A DNA stretch of 64,000 bases, taken from the NCBI RefSeq assembly GCF_000283155.1, contig NW_004454266.1:723131-787130 (forward strand). The letters are read 5' to 3'. Of this stretch, positions 11,748-24,245 are shown one piece after another. Within the stretch, counting starts at the first letter, position 1. Every line of letters starts with the position of its first letter. The position numbers and the translations under genes are program-made. The notes under the pieces were generated by a model that saw nothing but the letters and a program-made list of their open reading frames with translations, searched no databases and had not been told where the DNA came from. This DNA comes from Ceratotherium simum simum. Taxonomy: Eukaryota; Chordata; Mammalia; Perissodactyla; Rhinocerotidae.

Positions 11748-12556
11748 AATACTATATGAAATGCTCTCTCTGATGGGAATCAGAGTCTCTTCAGCCTAAG
11801 ATTTTGCCTCCTAGACAACAGTGTTTTGAAGGAGAGCATTGTTATTTTACAAAGTCTCAACCTCATAGGTTGTAAGTATTTGGACCATTAGACTGTTAAA
11901 TATTAAGGTTACATGTTGGTTATGGACTGTGACTCAACCATTGTTTTCATTATTAAATATGTCATTAATATTTTTCTTTCTTCCAGGCATTCCGAGCATG
12001 TTGCCAGCCTATCATCTTCTCTGACTCTGAACATCTACCCTTTGATGCAATTTTCCTTTTGTTTTCCTAAGTCGGCTCTAACAATGGCAAATTTTTAAGT
12101 ACTCCAGCATACTACTATCTCTTGACCTAGTAAGAAACCATCTGAAGGGTTTTTACTTAAGAAAAATAGAAAAGGAGAGAATAATAAGAACTATAAGAAT
12201 ATCTGATAGAGATGCAGACATTGGAGTGCTTCCTATAGAAAGGGAATCATTCAAAATTTGGAAAATCCCTGAGGGGAGAAGAAAAAGATTTGAAGTGAGT
12301 AGAATAAAAAAGTGATTTAACTAGGGAACACTTCTAGGGATGACATGGGATTCTAGCCTTTCTAGCTGGAGGAAATTGTGGGAAATTATCTATCCTCTAC
12401 TACTTCATGAAAGGCTGGCTTCAAGAAATTCAGAGTAGCTTTCTTTGATAGCCATGTATATTTTGTATATTGTTAAAATTACCGCTCCTGTTTAAAATAC
12501 AAATGACAGGCCTAATGTCGTTTATGGTTATCTGACCCACAAAACAAAATTGTATC
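11748..12556. other. Intergenic upstream of the OR12D pseudogene
   Basis: No gene was seen. It should hold the ancestral promoter side and 5' non-coding exons of the OR12D gene, but no splice or promoter signal stood out. Confidence 0.35.
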
Positions 12557-12809
12557 AAAAATTAATTTGGGATAAGCAAAGAAATAGATAAGAAGAACAG
12601 ATTAGTGGTTACCAGAGAAGCAGGTATGGGGAGGGCGAAATAGATAAAAGGGCACATATATATAGTAATGGATAAATACTAGACTATTGATGGTGAACAC
12701 ATTGCTGTGAATATGGAAACTGAAATATAATAATGTACATATGAAATTTACACAATGTTATAAGTCAATACGACCTCAATAAGAAAATAAATAAGAAAAA
12801 TTAATTTGG
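12557..12809 (+). mobile_element. Severely 5'-truncated L1 with perfect 14-bp TSD
   Basis: The 225 bases at 12571-12795 are the extreme 3' end of an equine-type L1: a TTAGTGGTTACCAGAGAAGC phrase, then GGGCACATATATATAGTAAT, ACTAGACTATTGATGGTGA and a final ACACAATGTTATAAGTCAAT segment with an A-rich tail. Perfect direct repeats AAAAATTAATTTGG flank it at 12557-12570 and 12796-12809. This is the target-site duplication of a single reverse-transcription event that stopped early. Confidence 0.88.
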
Positions 12810-13695
12810 TGTAGAAAAACTTTTCCTAACATTTAAAGAAAATTAGCAATCAGATTTGTCTGCACTAAATGAATTATTTCACTGCAATTTCAGTATTTAG
12901 AGATTGTATATTTACTTTGGAGAATATCTAGAGAACCAAGCACGTTGAATTGAGAATGAAATATGACAATAAAAGTGTAGGAAGTAAAGAACCTTCATAA
13001 TTCACAAACACGGTGAGGACGCCATCGAAAGACATGGAAATTAGCTCTGAGGCTGGGTAGTAAGCTTTAATACCAGCAAGCAGACAAAAAATATGGGCAA
13101 CTGCTCAGCCTGTCTCCTATTTCATTCTCTTACCTGACTGAGTGTTCAAATTCACAGCTAAGAAATCTTTTCAGGGTTACACTCCCAGTGATTACAAATA
13201 GTAGAAAAATATTTGAAGTGATAGTTCATATTGGGATTGCAGCATAAGCTCTTCATCTTCAAACACTTCTTCCTCTATTTCTAAAATTCTGCCTGCCTTT
13301 TATGAGCCATATATCTCTAGACATACAAATCTTGAGAGAGTGTGAACCTTGTGTCTGAGAAGAATTTTTGTAAGAATAAACAGGATATATTTGCATAACT
13401 GCAATATGAGGGAATTCCCTTTGGGGAATTCCTATCGGGGTTGCACTTTTTTTGTTATTCCTATTTTCTTTCCTTACAATGTCTCTTCCTTAGTTTCAGA
13501 ACCATGGACAAGTCTCAGTGGCCTGATATGTTTTCTCAGTTAAATTATCTTTTATTTCCTAAGACAGTGGTATGGATACACAGTTTCATGGTGGGGACCG
13601 CCCTGGAAAAATTCTGTGTATAAAATGGAAATAAATTTGGCAATGACAGTTAAGGAATGGCGGTCAGTCACACGTCATCGATCTGTGCAGAATGA
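12810..13695. other. Intergenic, nothing recognised
   Basis: Short open frames are present but none resembles a known protein. No clear repeat family was recognised. Confidence 0.35.
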
Positions 13696-13933
13696 TGATT
13701 ATCTTTTTTTGATTCAATTATTTTATTGAGGTCATAATGGTTTGTAACATTGTGTAATTTCAAGTGTACATTAACATATATCAGTTTCTCTATATATTGC
13801 ATCGCGCTCACCACCAATAGTCTACCCCTCTGGTAACCACTAATCTGTTCTTTTTATCCTTGTGTTTGTTTATCTTCCACATATGAGTGAAATCCTGTGG
13901 TGTTTGGTCTTTCTCTGTCTGGCTTATTTCATT

Positions 13934-16900
13934 TCATGTAATACCCTCAAGGTCCATCCATGTTGTTGCAAATGGGACGATTTTGTCTTTTTTATGGCTG
14001 AGTAGTATTCCCTTGTGTATATCTATACACCACTTCTTCTTTATCCATTCCTTAGTTGATGGGCACTTGAGTTGCTTCCACGTCTTGGTTATTGTGAATA
14101 ATGCTGTAGTGAACATAGGGGTGCATAAAATCTCTTTGGATTGTTGATTTCATGTTCTTTGGATAAATACCCAGTAGTGGGATAGCTGGATCATGTAGTA
14201 TTTCTATTTTTAATTTTTTGAGAAATCTCCGTACTGTTTTCCATAGTGGCTGCACCACTTTTGATTCCCACCAGCAGTGTATGAGGGCTCCCTTTTCTCC
14301 ACATCCTCTCCAACATTTGTTATTTTTTGTCTTGGTAATTATAGGCATTCTGACGAGTTCTAAAGTGATAGCTCATTGTGGTTTTGATTTGCATTTCTGT
14401 AATAATTAGTGATGTTGAACAACTTTTCATGTGTCTGTTGGACATCTGTATATGTTCTTTGGAAAAATGTCTGTTCATATCCTCTGCCCATTTTTTGATT
14501 GGGTTGTTTTTTTGTTGTCGTTTAGTTATTTGAGTTCTTTACACATTTTGCAAATTAACTGCTTTTTGGATATATGATTTGTAGATGTTTTCTCCCAGTT
14601 GGTGGGTTGTCTTTTCATTTAGTTCATTGTTTTCTTTGCCTTGCAGAAGCTTTTTGGTCTGATGCAGTCCCATTTATTAATTTTTTCTTTTGTTTCCCTT
14701 GCCCGAGTAGACATGGCATTTGAAAAGATACTGCTAAGACCAACATCAAAGAGTGTACTGCCTCTATATTCTTCTAGGAGTTTTAAGGTTTTAGGTCTTA
14801 TATTCAAGTCTTTAATCCATTTTGAGTTAATTTTTGTGTACTGTGTAAGAATATGGTCTACTTTCATTCTTTTATATGTGGCTGTCCGGTTTTCCCAACA
14901 CCATTTATTGAAGGGACGTCCCTTTTCCATTGTATATTCTTGGGTCCTTTGTTGAAAATTAGCTGTCCCTAGACGTGTGGTTTTATTTCTCGGCTTTGGA
15001 TTCTGTTTCCTTGATCTATATGTCAGTTTTTTTGCTGTTTTATTACTGTAGCTTTGTAGTATAATTTGAAGTCAAGGATGATGTCTCCAGATTTATTCTT
15101 TCTTTTCAAGATTGCTTTCGCTATTCAGGGTCTTTTGTTGTTCCACATAAATTTTAGGATTCTTATTCTATTTCCGTGAAGAATGTCATTGGGATTCTGA
15201 CTGGGATTTCATTGAATCTTTAGATTGCTTTAGGTAATATGGACATTTTAACTAAGTTTTTTCTTCCAATCCATGAGCATGGAATATGTTTCCATTTCTT
15301 TATGTGATCTTCAATTTATTTCAATAATGTGTTATTGTTTTCAGTCTATAGGTCTTTCACCTCCTTGGTTAAATTTAGTCCTAGATATTTTATTCTTTTT
15401 TATTGTGATTGTAAATGGGATTGTATTCTTGAGTTCTCTTTCTGCTAGTTAGATATTAGTGTATAGAAATGCCACTGATTTTTGTAGGTTGATTTTATAC
15501 CCTGAGACTTTGCTGTAGTTGATTATTTCTTATAGTTTTCTGGTAGATTCTCAGGATTTTATATGTATTGGATCATGTCATCTGCAAACAGCTAGCGTTT
15601 CACTTCTTCCTTTCCAATTTGGATCCGTTTTATTTCTTTTTCTTGACTAATTGCTCTGGTCAAAACCTCCAGTATAATGTTGAATGAGGCTGTCAAGAGT
15701 GGGCACTTTTGTCTTGTTCCTGTTCTCAGAGGGATGGCTTTCAGTTTATCACCATTAAGTGAAGGGCGGTTGTGGGTTTGCCACATATAGCCTTTAATAT
15801 GTTGAGGAACTTTCCTTCTATACCATTTTATTGAGAGTTTTTATCATAAATTGATGTTGGATCTTGTCAAATGCTTTCTCTGCATCTCTTGAGATGATCA
15901 TGTGATTTTTATTCCTCATTTTGTTAATGTGGTGTATCACATTGATTGATGTGTGGATATTATATCTGTGTCCCTGGTATAAATCTCACTTGATCATGGT
16001 GTAGGATCTTTTTAATGTATTGCTGTATTCAGTTTGCCAACATTTTGTTGAGGATTTTTACATCTGTGTTCATCAGTGACATTGGCCTGTAATTTTTCTT
16101 CTTTGTGTTGTCTTTGTTTGGTTTTGGTGTAAGGGTAATGTTGGCCTCATAGAATGAATTAGGAAGCATTCTGTCTTCTTCAATTATTTGGAATAGTTTG
16201 AGAAGGATAGGTATTAAATCGTTTTTGAATGTTTGGTAGAATTCTCCAGAGAAGTCATCTGCTCCTGAACTTTCATTATTTGGGAGGTTTTTCATTACTA
16301 TTTCAATCTCTTTAGTTGTGATTAGTCTATTCAGATTCTCTTTTTCTTCTTAATTCAGTTTTGGGAGGTTGCATGAGTCTAAGAATTTGTACTTTTCTTC
16401 TAGGTTATCCAATTTGTTGGCATATAGATTTTCACAGTATTCTCTTATAATCCTTTGTATTTCTGTGCTATCCATTGTAATTTCTCATCTTTCATTTCTA
16501 ATTTCATTTATTTGAGGCTTCTCTTTTTTTGTTAGTGAGTTTGGCTAATGGTTTGTCAGTTTTGTTTATCTTCTCAAAAAACCAACTCTTAGTTTCATTG
16601 ATCCTTGCTACTATTTTTGGTCTCGATTTCATTTATTTCTGCTCTAATTATTATTATTTTTCTCCTTCTGCTATATTTCGGCTTTGTTTCTTCTCCTTTT
16701 TCTGTTTCTAGTTCTACCAGGAGTAGTTTAAGTTTACTTATTTGATATTTTTCTTGTTTGTTCAGATGGGCCTGTATTGCTATGAATTTCCCTCTTAGAA
16801 CTGCTTTTGCTGCATCCCGTAAGAGTTGATATCATGTATTTTCATTTTCATTTGTCTCCAGGTATTTTTCTATTTCTCCAGTGATTTCTTCATTGATCCA

Positions 16901-17655
16901 GTGGTTGCTCATTAGCACATCGTTTAGTCTCCATATCTCTGTGAATTTTCCAGCTTTTTTCTTGTAGTTGATTTCTAGTTTCATAGCATTGTGGTTGGAA
17001 AAGATGCTTGATATGATTTCAATTTGCTTAAATTTATTGAGGCTTGACAGGTTATCCAACATATGGTTTGTCTTTGAGAATGTTCCATGTGGACCTGAGA
17101 AGAGTGTGAATTCTGCTGTTTTGGGATGGAATGTTCTATATATACCTATTAAGTCCTTCCGGTCTAGTGTTTAAGTCCACTATTTGCTTGTTGACTTTCT
17201 GTCTGGATGAACTATCCATTGATATAAATGGGATGTTGAGGTCCCTTACTATTATTTTGTTGCTGTTAATTTCTCCTCTTAGGTCTGTTAATAGTTGCTT
17301 TATATACTTTGGTGCTCCTGTGTTATGTGCATATATATTCATAAGTATTATGTTCTTTTGGTGGTAAGTCCTTTTTATTATTATATATTGCCCCTCTTCA
17401 TTTCTCATTGCCTTTATTATCTTGAAGTCTGCTTTGTCTGATATCGTTATGGCAACACCTGCTTTCTTTTGTTTGCCATTAGCTTGGAGTATCATCATTT
17501 ATCCCTTCAGTCTGAGCCTGTGTTTGTGTTTAGAGCTGAGATGTGTTTCCTGGAGGCAGCATATTGCCGGGTCTTGTTTTATAATCCACCCAGCCACTCT
17601 GTGTCTTTTGATTGAAGAATTCAATCCATTTACATTTAGAGTCATTATTGATATG
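13934..17655 (-). pseudogene. L1 ORF2 (endonuclease / reverse transcriptase) remnant
   Basis: Fragments in order on the minus strand: apurinic-type endonuclease domain (17498-17136, with LMNIYAHNTGAPKYIKQLL); linker (17062-16832); reverse transcriptase fingers (16295-16029, with [22 protein letters not shown] and [10 protein letters not shown]); palm region (15786-15592); and C-terminal pieces (14930-14619 and 14348-13934). The catalytic FADD motif is present at 15588-15577, but a TAG at 15594-15592 lies two codons before its Phe. At least six frame breaks are visible. The protein is dead. Confidence 0.88.
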
Positions 17656-18119
17656 TGAGGGCTTAGTACTGCCATTTTATCTCTTGTTTTCTAGTTGTTC
17701 TATATTTTTATCTTTTCTCTTCCCTTTTATTTCTGACTGCCATTTTGGTTTCATAGTTTTCTTTGACGGTTTTCTCAGTTTCTCTTTATTTATCATTTGT
17801 GTGTCTGCTCTGATTTTTTGTTTAGTGGTTACCATGAGATTTATATAAAAAATCTTGTAGATGAGATAGTCCATTTTATGATGGCCTCTTATCTCCATTA
17901 GCCTAAGCAGGTTTCATGCCTTTCCTCTTCCCTTTCTGAGTTATTGTTGTCACAAATTATTCTGTTTTGTGTTGTGAGTTTGTGACTAAATTGAAGTGTT
18001 TATAGTTCCTTTTGATGCTTTCCTTTCCTTTATCGTTTATGTTATAATTAAGGGTTTGCTGACCTGGTCTGATAGAGGGCTGCAGTTTTCTGATTTTGTT
18101 AGTCTATTTATTTCCTTGC

Positions 18120-19155
18120 TCAAGGCTTTATAAACCTTAGCCTTTTTGTTTCAGGTATGAGGGCATCCTTGATCATTTCTTGCAAGGGAGATCTAGTGGC
18201 AATGAACTCCCTCAGCTTTTGTTTATCTGGGAAAGTTTTTATTTTCCCATCATATCTGAAGGATAGTTTCACTGGACAGAGTATTCTTGGCTGAAATTTT
18301 TTATCTTTCAGTATTTTGAATATAGCATTCCAATCTCTCTTAGCCTGTAAGGTTTCTGCTGAAAAGTCCACTGAAAGCCAGATAGGAGTTCCTTTGTAGA
18401 TTATTCTCTTCTGCCTTGCTTCCCTTAATATCTTTTCTTTGTCATTGATTTTTGCCCATTTTACTATTACACGCCTTGGAGAAGGTCTTTTAGCATTGAT
18501 GTAATTAGGAGTTCTATTGGCATCATGTACTTGTAAGTTTAGTTCTTTCCCCAGGTTTGGGAAGTTCTCAGCTATTATTTCTTTGAACAAGCTCCTTGGT
18601 CCTTTCTTTCTCTCTTCTCCCTCTGGATTACCTATAATACTTAAGTTTCATTTCCTAATTGAATTGGATATGTCTTCATGAATTTCTTCATTTTTTAAAA
18701 GTTTTAATACTCTCCTTCTCCACCTGAGGCATTTCTATACTTCTGTTCTCTAAATCGCTAATTCCGTCCTCCATAAGGTCAGCTCTACTTTTTAAGGTTT
18801 CTAGGTTATTTTTAACTCATTCATTGCATTCTTCATATCCGGAATTTCTTTCTTTTTTTTTTTTTAATGTTTCAACCTCTTTGGTGAAGTATTCCTTCTG
18901 CTCATTAATTTTATTCCTGAGTTCATTGAACTGTCTTTCTGAGTTTTCTTGTAACTCATTGTGTTTCTTTATGACAACTATTTTAAATTCTCTGTCATTT
19001 AGATTGTAAATTTCTGTGACTTCAGGGTTGGTTTCTGGAGACTTGTCATTTTCCTTTTGCTCTGAAGTGTTACTGTAGTTTTTCTTGGTGTTTGATAAAC
19101 TGATACTTTGCTGAGGAATTTGCAGTAGTATTAGGTTGCGGATTACACCTGCCAC
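18120..19155 (-). pseudogene. L1 ORF1 (RNA-binding chaperone) remnant
   Basis: ORF1p is a trimeric nucleic-acid chaperone that coats L1 RNA. Two pieces remain. One at 19155-18817 is rich in Glu, Lys and Asn and looks like the coiled-coil half (for example LNDREFKIVVIKKHNELQEN). One at 18590-18120 (156 codons) holds the RRM and C-terminal domains, with RPSPRRVIVKW, EKILREARQK, LSVDFSAETLQAKRDWN and FPDKQKLREF. The C-terminal piece ends with a natural-looking stop. The two are separated by about 230 bases in which the frame is lost, so no full protein can be made. Confidence 0.88.
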
Positions 19156-19837
19156 ATCTGGTAGGGGCAGGAGCTATGTTTTCTGAATGTGCCACGTCTG
19201 CTTGAAGTTGTGCCAATAGGGCTTGTCTGTATTTCCCACTGGCTGCAGCTGCTTTGTGGGTCATACACACACATGTTGTTACTCTGGTGCAAGACAACTC
19301 CCTTGGCTGAGGAACAGCCAAGCTGGTGTGCTAGGCAGGAGGGGAGGGGCACTTTCTTTCATGGATGCAGGCCCCCCCCTGCACTCATGGGTGGTTCACC
19401 TGGGATACTGTGCTTGGTGGGGGTGCTGATGTGGTGGCTGAGCCATGCCACTAGGTATGGAGAGTTCCCATGGGTGGGCCTGCCACAGCATTGTGGGTGC
19501 TCATGCAGGCCGGGCTGAAACTCTGAAAGTGAAAGCATTCATGTGTAGGCCTGCTTGTCCCCCCTACCTCCTCTTATAGTCACATGCCAGCTGCTGTGTG
19601 AGGACCTGAGACCTAGATTGCTGCTGCTGGGGAGGTGGAGGCGATCTGCTCACCTCCTTCCACTGCTTCCCAGGGATCCAGTACCCTCACCTTCAGATGT
19701 ATGGCTGCATGGGTCTCTCAAATGTAGTATTGTGCTTTGTAGGGAATCTCTGTTGGTTCATGAATGTCTGTTTGGTTGTAACTTAGGGGGAAGAGACTAA
19801 AGAACAACTCATTCTGCCATGATGGTGAGGTCACTCC
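19156..19837 (-). promoter_or_regulatory. L1 5' UTR (former internal promoter)
   Basis: This is a GC-richer stretch on the 5' side of ORF1, starting at the element's first base. L1 5' UTRs carry an internal RNA polymerase II promoter. The open frames of 60-110 codons seen here on both strands have low-complexity composition and no family similarity, and I regard them as chance. Confidence 0.6.
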
Positions 19838-19848
19838 TGATTATCTTT

Positions 19849-20245
19849 AATATTCTACTTATTTATACCTGTTGTTCTACAGAAAACACAAAAAGAGGAA
19901 TAGAGAGAAGTGATATTGCTTTTGTTCCTCTGAAATCTGACTCTTTCACTGTTGGTAATAACACTAGATTATTTTTTTTTAAATTTTGGGCTTACATATC
20001 TTTCTGGGAGAATGAGGCTGGTCTCTCCAATGTGTGTCCTTGCTTCTTGCTGCATCCTTGAGGGAAAATATTCTGTCTGCTTCATCCAAGGAATATTAAT
20101 ATGCAATCTGACATTCACTCATGCTTTGTGATAACTTTAATATAAATACCATGTAGTTTGTCCATCTTTCTACTGAGGTCCATTTTTGTTGTTTTATATA
20201 TTCGCCCCATTAATAATTCCTTGTTCTATAATATGTTATGAATAT
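19849..20245. other. Intergenic, nothing recognised
   Basis: AT-rich DNA beside the L1 target site. No gene or repeat family was recognised. Confidence 0.35.
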
Positions 20246-20249
20246 AATA

Positions 20250-20415
20250 GAAAAAAATAACATTTATTGTTTACTCATTGTGTAAGCTATTGTTATTAAC
20301 ATCGTTTCACATGTATTAGCACACTTAATTCTTTCAACAACCCAGTGAGGGAAGTACTAAAACCTTTCCTACTTTACCACAAGAAAACTGAGGCTCAAAG
20401 GAGTTAAGTAAATTT
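20250..20415 (-). repeat. MIR SINE (-)
   Basis: On the plus strand it reads as the reverse of MIR: ACATTTATTGTTTACTCATT, then CACATGTATTAGCACACTTA, CAACAACCCAGTGAGG and AAACTGAGGCTCAAAGGAG. These match the MIR 3' tail and core in order. Confidence 0.82.
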
Positions 20416-20424
20416 TGCTATTTT

Positions 20425-21075
20425 TTCCCCCAAAATTTATTGAGGAATAATTGAGAAATATAGTTATATATATTCAAAGTGTACAATGTGATGTTTTGAT
20501 TTACATATACATTGTGAAATGATTACCACCATCTAGATAATTAACACATCCATCGCTTCACATAGTTGACTCTTTTTTGCGTGTAGCTGGTGAGAATGCT
20601 TCAGATTTACCGTCAGCCACTTTCAAGCATTGAATATCATTTTACTAAGTATAGTCACCGTTAAATTTCCTTGTTGTGCAATAAATTGTGAAACTAGAAT
20701 TCAATTTGAGGCTCTCTAGTTTTATTTATTTATTTATTTATTTTGTGAAGAAGATTGGTCCTGAGCTAACATCTGTTGCCAATCATCTTATTTTTTCTTG
20801 TGGAAGATTCTCCCTGACCTAACATCCCTGCCAATCTTCCTCTATTTTGTATATGGGATGCCACCACAGCATTGCTTGATAAGCGGTATGTAGGTCTGCA
20901 CTGGGGATCAAAACCTCTGAATCCTGGGCTGCCGACGTAGGGCATGCGAACTTAACCACTACACCACCAGGCCAGCCTGAGTCTCTCTAATTTTAGAGAT
21001 AACTGCAATGAGGTCTCCAGTCTTTCAAAATATCACGCATCTGAATTTTATCTCTAGTTTCTCAGTTGTCTTCAA
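20425..21075 (-). mobile_element. Old L1M-type 3' UTR split by a SINE
   Basis: This is the same sequence as 4800-5165 but on the minus strand and in two halves, about 20425-20724 and 20979-21075. The halves rejoin exactly at the GAGTCTCTCTA target sequence, which is present once in the other copy (about 4888-4900, reverse complement). The block ACACATCCATCGCTTCACAT and the CACAATGTATATG-type block (reverse complement) are typical of L1M ends. Confidence 0.82.
20708..20995 (-). mobile_element. ERE-type SINE (-) with 17-bp TSD
   Basis: This is a tRNA-derived SINE on the minus strand (20725-20978), with an A-rich tail seen as (TTTA)n at 20721-20745. Diagnostic pieces are CTTAACCACTACACCACCAG (reverse of the A-box side), GGGATGCCACCACAGCATTG and two CTAACATC-type repeats. 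Imperfect duplications GAGGCTCTCTAGTTTTA (20708-20724) and GAGTCTCTCTAATTTTA (20979-20995) flank it. It sits inside the L1M fragment and is therefore younger. Confidence 0.9.
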
Positions 21076-22859
21076 ATCCATCATTTTAATGAAGTCGTCA
21101 CCAGTGAATTTCCTCTCTCTGTTTTGTCTCTCCAAGGTCTCGTTTATAAATTATTTTTCTCCTCAAGTCAAAATAAAAGTATTTTAAATATTCTTTTATT
21201 ACAAAACAAGCTTCATGGGCATGTGACCTATGCGGTCCCTCAGGGCTCCATGCTTAGTAGGGCCCCATGCTTGGTTTAATGCTTTACTTTCACCATCTTG
21301 AAATTCTGAATAATTTTAGAACAAGAGATCTAGCTTTTTTATTTTTCCTGAGTCCCACAAATTATTTAACTCATCTGGTTTATTAGAGTTAGAGTTTTAT
21401 ATTTGCTACTTAGAACTATATTTTTATAGAGTTAATGTTTACATGCTGTGAGTTAATCAGCCGGAATTGGCTTTACTTTCTCTCTGTGTAGACAGACAAG
21501 AAGAAAGCTATTCTTTCTTCACAGATGTGTGATGCTATTTCTATAAAATTCCAAGTTCCCCCAAATACATGGTCTATTCCACCATTTTTTTCAATTGAAC
21601 AAGCTATGTATTAATTAATATTATTTTATTTTAGGTCTGAATCTCCTTTAGGATGGATTCAATCTTTACCCTTCTTTTGTAAAAATTCCTTGAGGAGTTT
21701 TGACAGCTTGTTTCCCAAGCAATTTCAATGTTATAGGCAACTTTGTTTATAGAACTGAGACCTAAAGGAAGCACATTGTAGTGGGTTAAAACTGACATCC
21801 TTAGGTAAAGCCAGGATTCCTGAAAGATGATATTGTAGCAAAAGGAGTCTGTGATACATAAAAGTCTATGGACATACAGAGGAAGATCACAAAGTGTTCC
21901 TTTGTTGTAGCTTATGTTATGAAATTTATAAATAAAAACATCTCCTGAGAAGATGTAACTGAATGCTATCAGATATCAGAAGGTGGAGATATAGTGACTG
22001 TGTTTTCTTTTTGTGCAGGTTCCAACACAGGATGGGTTAGAGGCTCTTAACGGACACTTCTTGATTCTGAGTATCATCGACAAAGTAGGAGAGATCTTGC
22101 TCAATGTAGGTTAAGAGGGGAATATACTTAGAGTGAAAAGTGAATTCAAGATTAGGTATTCGGCAGGGAATTTTGGGATGGATTGGATGTTTGAAAGGAA
22201 AACAACTGTTATTGATATGTGGTTCAACCCAAACTGATCAGAAAAGTAAGCCTCAGAGGATAGCCAGGCTTGCATAATTAAAGCTAACATTGGAATGGAT
22301 GACGATGATAATATTGACATTATTAAGACCTGAGTTGTACATAAAATTCCAATTCTTGCAGGTTTCTTCCTTTGAACTGTATCAAAAAATGGAAATATTC
22401 AATATATTTATCATTAGGAGTAAGGTTAATACGCTACGCATTAAAATACTTTAGAAGTTGTTTTGACTCAATGTAAAGTAAAGAAAATGTAGGTGCAAAA
22501 TCTAGTATTCAATATGATCTGGTATATATTCCCAAGATATCAGATTACCAGTGACTTTTTAAATATAAATCTTTGTGTCACTACATATTTTATAATAAAT
22601 GCACTTTTATTATCATGAGATTGTTTTATTTTGCTATTAAAATATTCACTTTGTTTTCATATGAGAAATAGATTAAATTAGTTGAGAAAAACTAGAGAAA
22701 TTGACAAGCATTAAGAAGAAAAGAAGAATAGCTTGAATTTTTACCATTCAGTTATAAACATTATTTGTATTGGGGCGTTTACCTACAGCAGATTTTTTTT
22801 CGCTCATGTATTTACACACACACATATGCAAAAAAAATGCACATTTCAAACCATAAATA
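21076..22859. other. Intergenic; no gene seen
   Basis: Mostly AT-rich unique DNA. The stretch 21205-21330 (GGGCCCCATGCTTGGTTTAA, then CTTTCACCATCTTGAAATTC) resembles a dispersed mammalian repeat that I cannot name. A short CA run lies at 22814-22824. Confidence 0.4.
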
Positions 22860-24010
22860 GCAATATCTTAATTGTTTATCCTTTACTTTCCATTCTCCCC
22901 TTGCCATCCTGGTCCAGGTCCTCAGTACCATCTCCTCTGTCCGTGATGCTACCATCCATCATGTTCCCCATGCTAGAAACATGGATTCATATTTGAAGAC
23001 CCCTTTTCCCTCTCTCTCCTTCCCTGCACCACATCAATATTTTGAAAAGATCTTCCAATTTTATCCCAGAAAATTTTCTCCTTTAAGTCCCTCTTTTCTG
23101 CTCCTATTGCCACAATTTAAAATAAATTCTGATCAGTATTCACATTGAATATTTCACAACAGCTCCCTGAAACTAATCAGTCACACTTATACTCAGTCAT
23201 CAGTCTTCCTATTTTTTCATGATATTTCTATGCCAATATTCTCTATTGATTCCATATTACTAAAAAATAATTGTTATAATTTATTGGAATTTCTGGAACT
23301 TCACAGTAGTTATGTATAAATATATTCAATATACACTCAACATGTACTATCTATTCTTCGCAAAAACAACCCCTGCAAAGTAGGTATTGTCTTCAACACA
23401 CAGATGGAGAATTGAAACTCAGAATATTTACCAAGAGGCAGAACCATGACTCAAACCCCGGTGTCTGTGGTTTGGAGGCCCGTAATGTTTCCATAAACTA
23501 AGCTGTCTAGATGACCAGGTTCAAACTCCTTAGTGGAGCATGTAAGATCCTTCACAATCTGGACTCCACTTAGACTTTCAGTCTTACGCATCATCCCCCA
23601 CATTAAGATCTGTTAACATGGCTATTTGGAACTCCTCACAGTTTTCATTTCTCGCCTCTGTGCCTTTGCAAACACTATACACATTACTGCCTAAAAACTC
23701 CTTTTTAGTCTTCAATATTCATGTTGAATTTTTCCCTCTCTGTAAGATCGCTCTCTGCTTTTCAACAGTCAAATCATTTATCCTTGGTGTTTCCTTAAAA
23801 CACTTTGAGTAGTTTATGTTTGTGACTATTCCTCAAATGCTTCATGATGTATTTGTTTATGTCTATCTTTCTACTGTTAGACTTGAGCTTCTTGAAATCA
23901 GGAGCTCTAAGTTATTTATGGCTGTGTTCTCAAAGCCTAGGATACTTCCTGGAGGACAGAGCAGTAAAAACAGAATGTCGAGTGGAGGAATTAATAGATA
24001 CACCATTAAA
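22860..24010 (+). mobile_element. L2 LINE remnants (+), interrupted by MIR
   Basis: There are two L2-like blocks. 22860-23200 has the GGTCCTCAGTACCATCTCCT-type phrase. 23520-24010 has GATCCTTCACAATCTGGACT, GCCTTTGCAAACACTATACA and the ending AGCTTCTTGAAATCAGGAGC followed by GGATACTTCCTGGAGGACAG. Both follow the order of the L2 consensus as I know it. They are too diverged to give coding frames. Confidence 0.55.
23290..23490 (-). repeat. MIR SINE (-)
   Basis: The reverse MIR order is visible: CTCAACATGTACTATCTATT, CCCCTGCAAAGTAGGTATTG, CAGATGGAGAATTGAAACTC and a CATGACTCAAACCCCGGTGT block corresponding to the tRNA-like B-box side. Confidence 0.72.
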
Positions 24011-24039
24011 GCTGTTTTCTAATTGTTATCCTGTTTCTG

Positions 24040-24245
24040 TCTCCTCCAAAGTGTCCTGAGTTCCCTGTCAGATGGATTTTCCTGGACACAACTTTCATTC
24101 CATCATCTCCTGCTTAAGGCACAATGACTCCACATAACATATTATATCAAGTTCCAATTCCTTCACTTAGTATTCCTTTGCAGACCCTGCAAAATCTGTT
24201 CCACACCATCTGTCTATAAAAGCGCAGTTTTAAGTTTACTAGTAG
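24040..24245 (+). repeat. Second L2-like fragment (+)
   Basis: ATATCAAGTTCCAATTCCTT followed by GACCCTGCAAAATCTGTTCC matches the L2 phrase for a shared internal region, seen also at 23520-23560. Short and diverged. Confidence 0.4.

Larger units (their letters stand above)
13696..19848 (-). mobile_element. Full-length L1 LINE (-) with 11-bp TSD
   Basis: An element of about 6.13 kb (13707-19837) is complete from 5' UTR to tail on the minus strand. Direct repeats TGATTATCTTT lie at 13696-13706 and 19838-19848 and mark the insertion. On the minus strand the order is: 5' UTR beginning AGGAGTGACCTCACCATCAT (about 19837-19160), ORF1 (about 19155-18120), ORF2 (about 17655-13934) and a short 3' UTR. 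Both reading frames are broken many times, so it cannot move by itself. Its 5' UTR is about 0.7 kb and lacks the tandem arrays seen in the L1 at 29726, so the two belong to different subfamilies. Confidence 0.93.

Noticed and set aside
19189..19800. Open frames of up to 109 codons on both strands with cysteine-rich peptides.
   Set aside because: They are within the 5' UTR of the minus-strand L1, show no conserved motifs and vanish in the other L1 copies.
20725..20978. A possible tRNA gene, because of A-box and B-box-like blocks in this and the other four SINEs.
   Set aside because: The blocks belong to tRNA-derived SINE heads; no complete cloverleaf or anticodon arm can be drawn.
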